Shown: positions 4,860-5,177 of the stretch, in pieces
Layout of the letters: each line of letters opens with the position of its first letter
Numbering within the stretch: position 1 is the stretch's first letter
Origin: Lonsdalea quercina subsp. quercina
Lineage (GTDB): Bacteria; Pseudomonadota; Gammaproteobacteria; Enterobacterales; Enterobacteriaceae
Direction: 5' to 3'
Length of the DNA stretch: 5,177 nt
Assembly: GCF_000688655.1 (NCBI RefSeq)
Contig: NZ_JIBO01000006.1
Coordinates: 537,098 to 542,274 of the forward strand
The notes under the pieces: generated by a model
The model's input: only the letters and a program-made list of their open reading frames with translations
Told to the model about the DNA's origin: nothing
The model's database searches: none
Made by a program: the position numbers and the translations under genes

Positions 4860-5177
4860 CTACTCATTATCCCTGATGGGGGTCGGCAAAACCGTTTGCA
4901 GCAATCCGCGAGATTTATTGAAAATCTTCATGCCGGTTTCTCTTTCACGCCTCAGCTTGCGTTGTTCTTCCAGCGGCAATGTGACTTCCTCCTGACACGC
5001 CGGACCACAGCAGCCTTCATATTTTTCCGCGCACTGCGGGCATTGTATAAAGAGAAGATGGCACCCCTCATTACGGCAGTTGGTGTGCGTATCACAGGAG
5101 GCGCCGCATTGGTGACAATGAGCGATGACCTCGTCGGACACTCGCTCCCCCATACGTTCATCAAATACAAAGTTTTT
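4860..5177 (-). CDS. trhO: tRNA uridine(34) hydroxylase, rhodanese family, C-terminal part (5' end lies outside the window)
   Basis: TrhO (YceA) hydroxylates U34 of certain tRNAs with molecular oxygen to form 5-hydroxyuridine, the first step toward the wobble modifications cmo5U and mcmo5U. The frame stays open from the TAG stop (4860-4862) to the right edge, giving 105 residues. A Met codon at 5151-5153 is internal, since the upstream residues KNFVFDER are the family's conserved FVFDER block at the end of the rhodanese domain. The visible part is the Cys-rich C-terminal domain, with ten cysteines in the pattern CHQCG...CDTH..C....[10 protein letters not shown]....GCC...C, probably metal binding, then a basic tail with the conserved KIFNKSRG. 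The rhodanese active-site Cys is upstream of the window. In E. coli the same gene is the neighbour of yceI. Family identity is firm; the end after KIFNKSRG diverges from E. coli. Confidence 0.94.
   Translation of the reverse strand, partial: KNFVFDERMGERVSDEVIAHCHQCGASCDTHTNCRNEGCHLLFIQCPQCAEKYEGCCGPACQEEVTLPLEEQRKLRRERETGMKIFNKSRGLLQTVLPTPIRDNE

Noticed and set aside
1..5177. Mobile element, CRISPR array, prophage or new defence system
   Set aside because: No transposase, integrase, regularly spaced repeat array, tRNA attachment site or unfamiliar multi-gene cluster is present; nearly all coding DNA belongs to conserved enterobacterial families.

Overview
This window looks like ordinary chromosomal backbone from an enterobacterium (Enterobacterales). 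All seven genes I recognise closely match Escherichia coli-type proteins that I recall: the RNase E C-terminus, PyrC, DinI, BssS, YceJ, YceI and the TrhO/YceA C-terminus. The gene order (pyrC-dinI-bssS-yceJ-yceI-trhO) follows E. coli, but solA and yceO are not present between bssS and yceJ. On the other side of pyrC, rne and a small monooxygenase-fold gene sit where E. coli has yceB, grxB and a long block reaching the flagellar genes. This suggests a relative outside the Escherichia/Salmonella group. A soft-rot type genus (Pectobacterium, Dickeya, Brenneria) is my best guess, but it is an inference from memory and not shown by the sequence.

Layout. Positions 1-667 hold the 3' end of rne (plus strand), which encodes the disordered tail of RNase E and its terminal PNPase-binding segment. 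Positions 672-742 carry two hairpin terminators that separate rne from a convergent small ABM-fold gene (749-1036, minus). A 183-base divergent spacer with a near-perfect 16-bp direct repeat and a good sigma-70 promoter leads into pyrC (1220-2263, plus; dihydroorotase of pyrimidine synthesis). A short spacer with a stable hairpin and a clear LexA box precedes dinI (2373-2624, plus; RecA modulator of the SOS response). A long AT-rich 405-base spacer then leads to bssS (3030-3284, plus), which is closed by a strong terminator. A second AT-rich spacer of about 300 bases contains an 11-bp inverted repeat. It is followed by a two-gene unit of yceJ (3648-4202, membrane cytochrome b561) and yceI (4229-4807, secreted periplasmic lipid-binding protein). 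The window ends with a terminator and the convergent 3' end of trhO (minus), a tRNA U34 hydroxylase.

The genes do not form one pathway. They are independent housekeeping and stress units (RNA decay, pyrimidine synthesis, SOS control, biofilm-linked regulation, membrane cytochrome plus periplasmic carrier, tRNA modification), most with their own promoter and terminator. I see no mobile element, CRISPR array, RNA gene, phage gene or novel defence system. The parts least explained by known genes are the regulatory spacers: the repeat pair upstream of pyrC, the CTAG-rich leader of bssS, and the AT-rich gap between bssS and yceJ where E. coli has solA and yceO.
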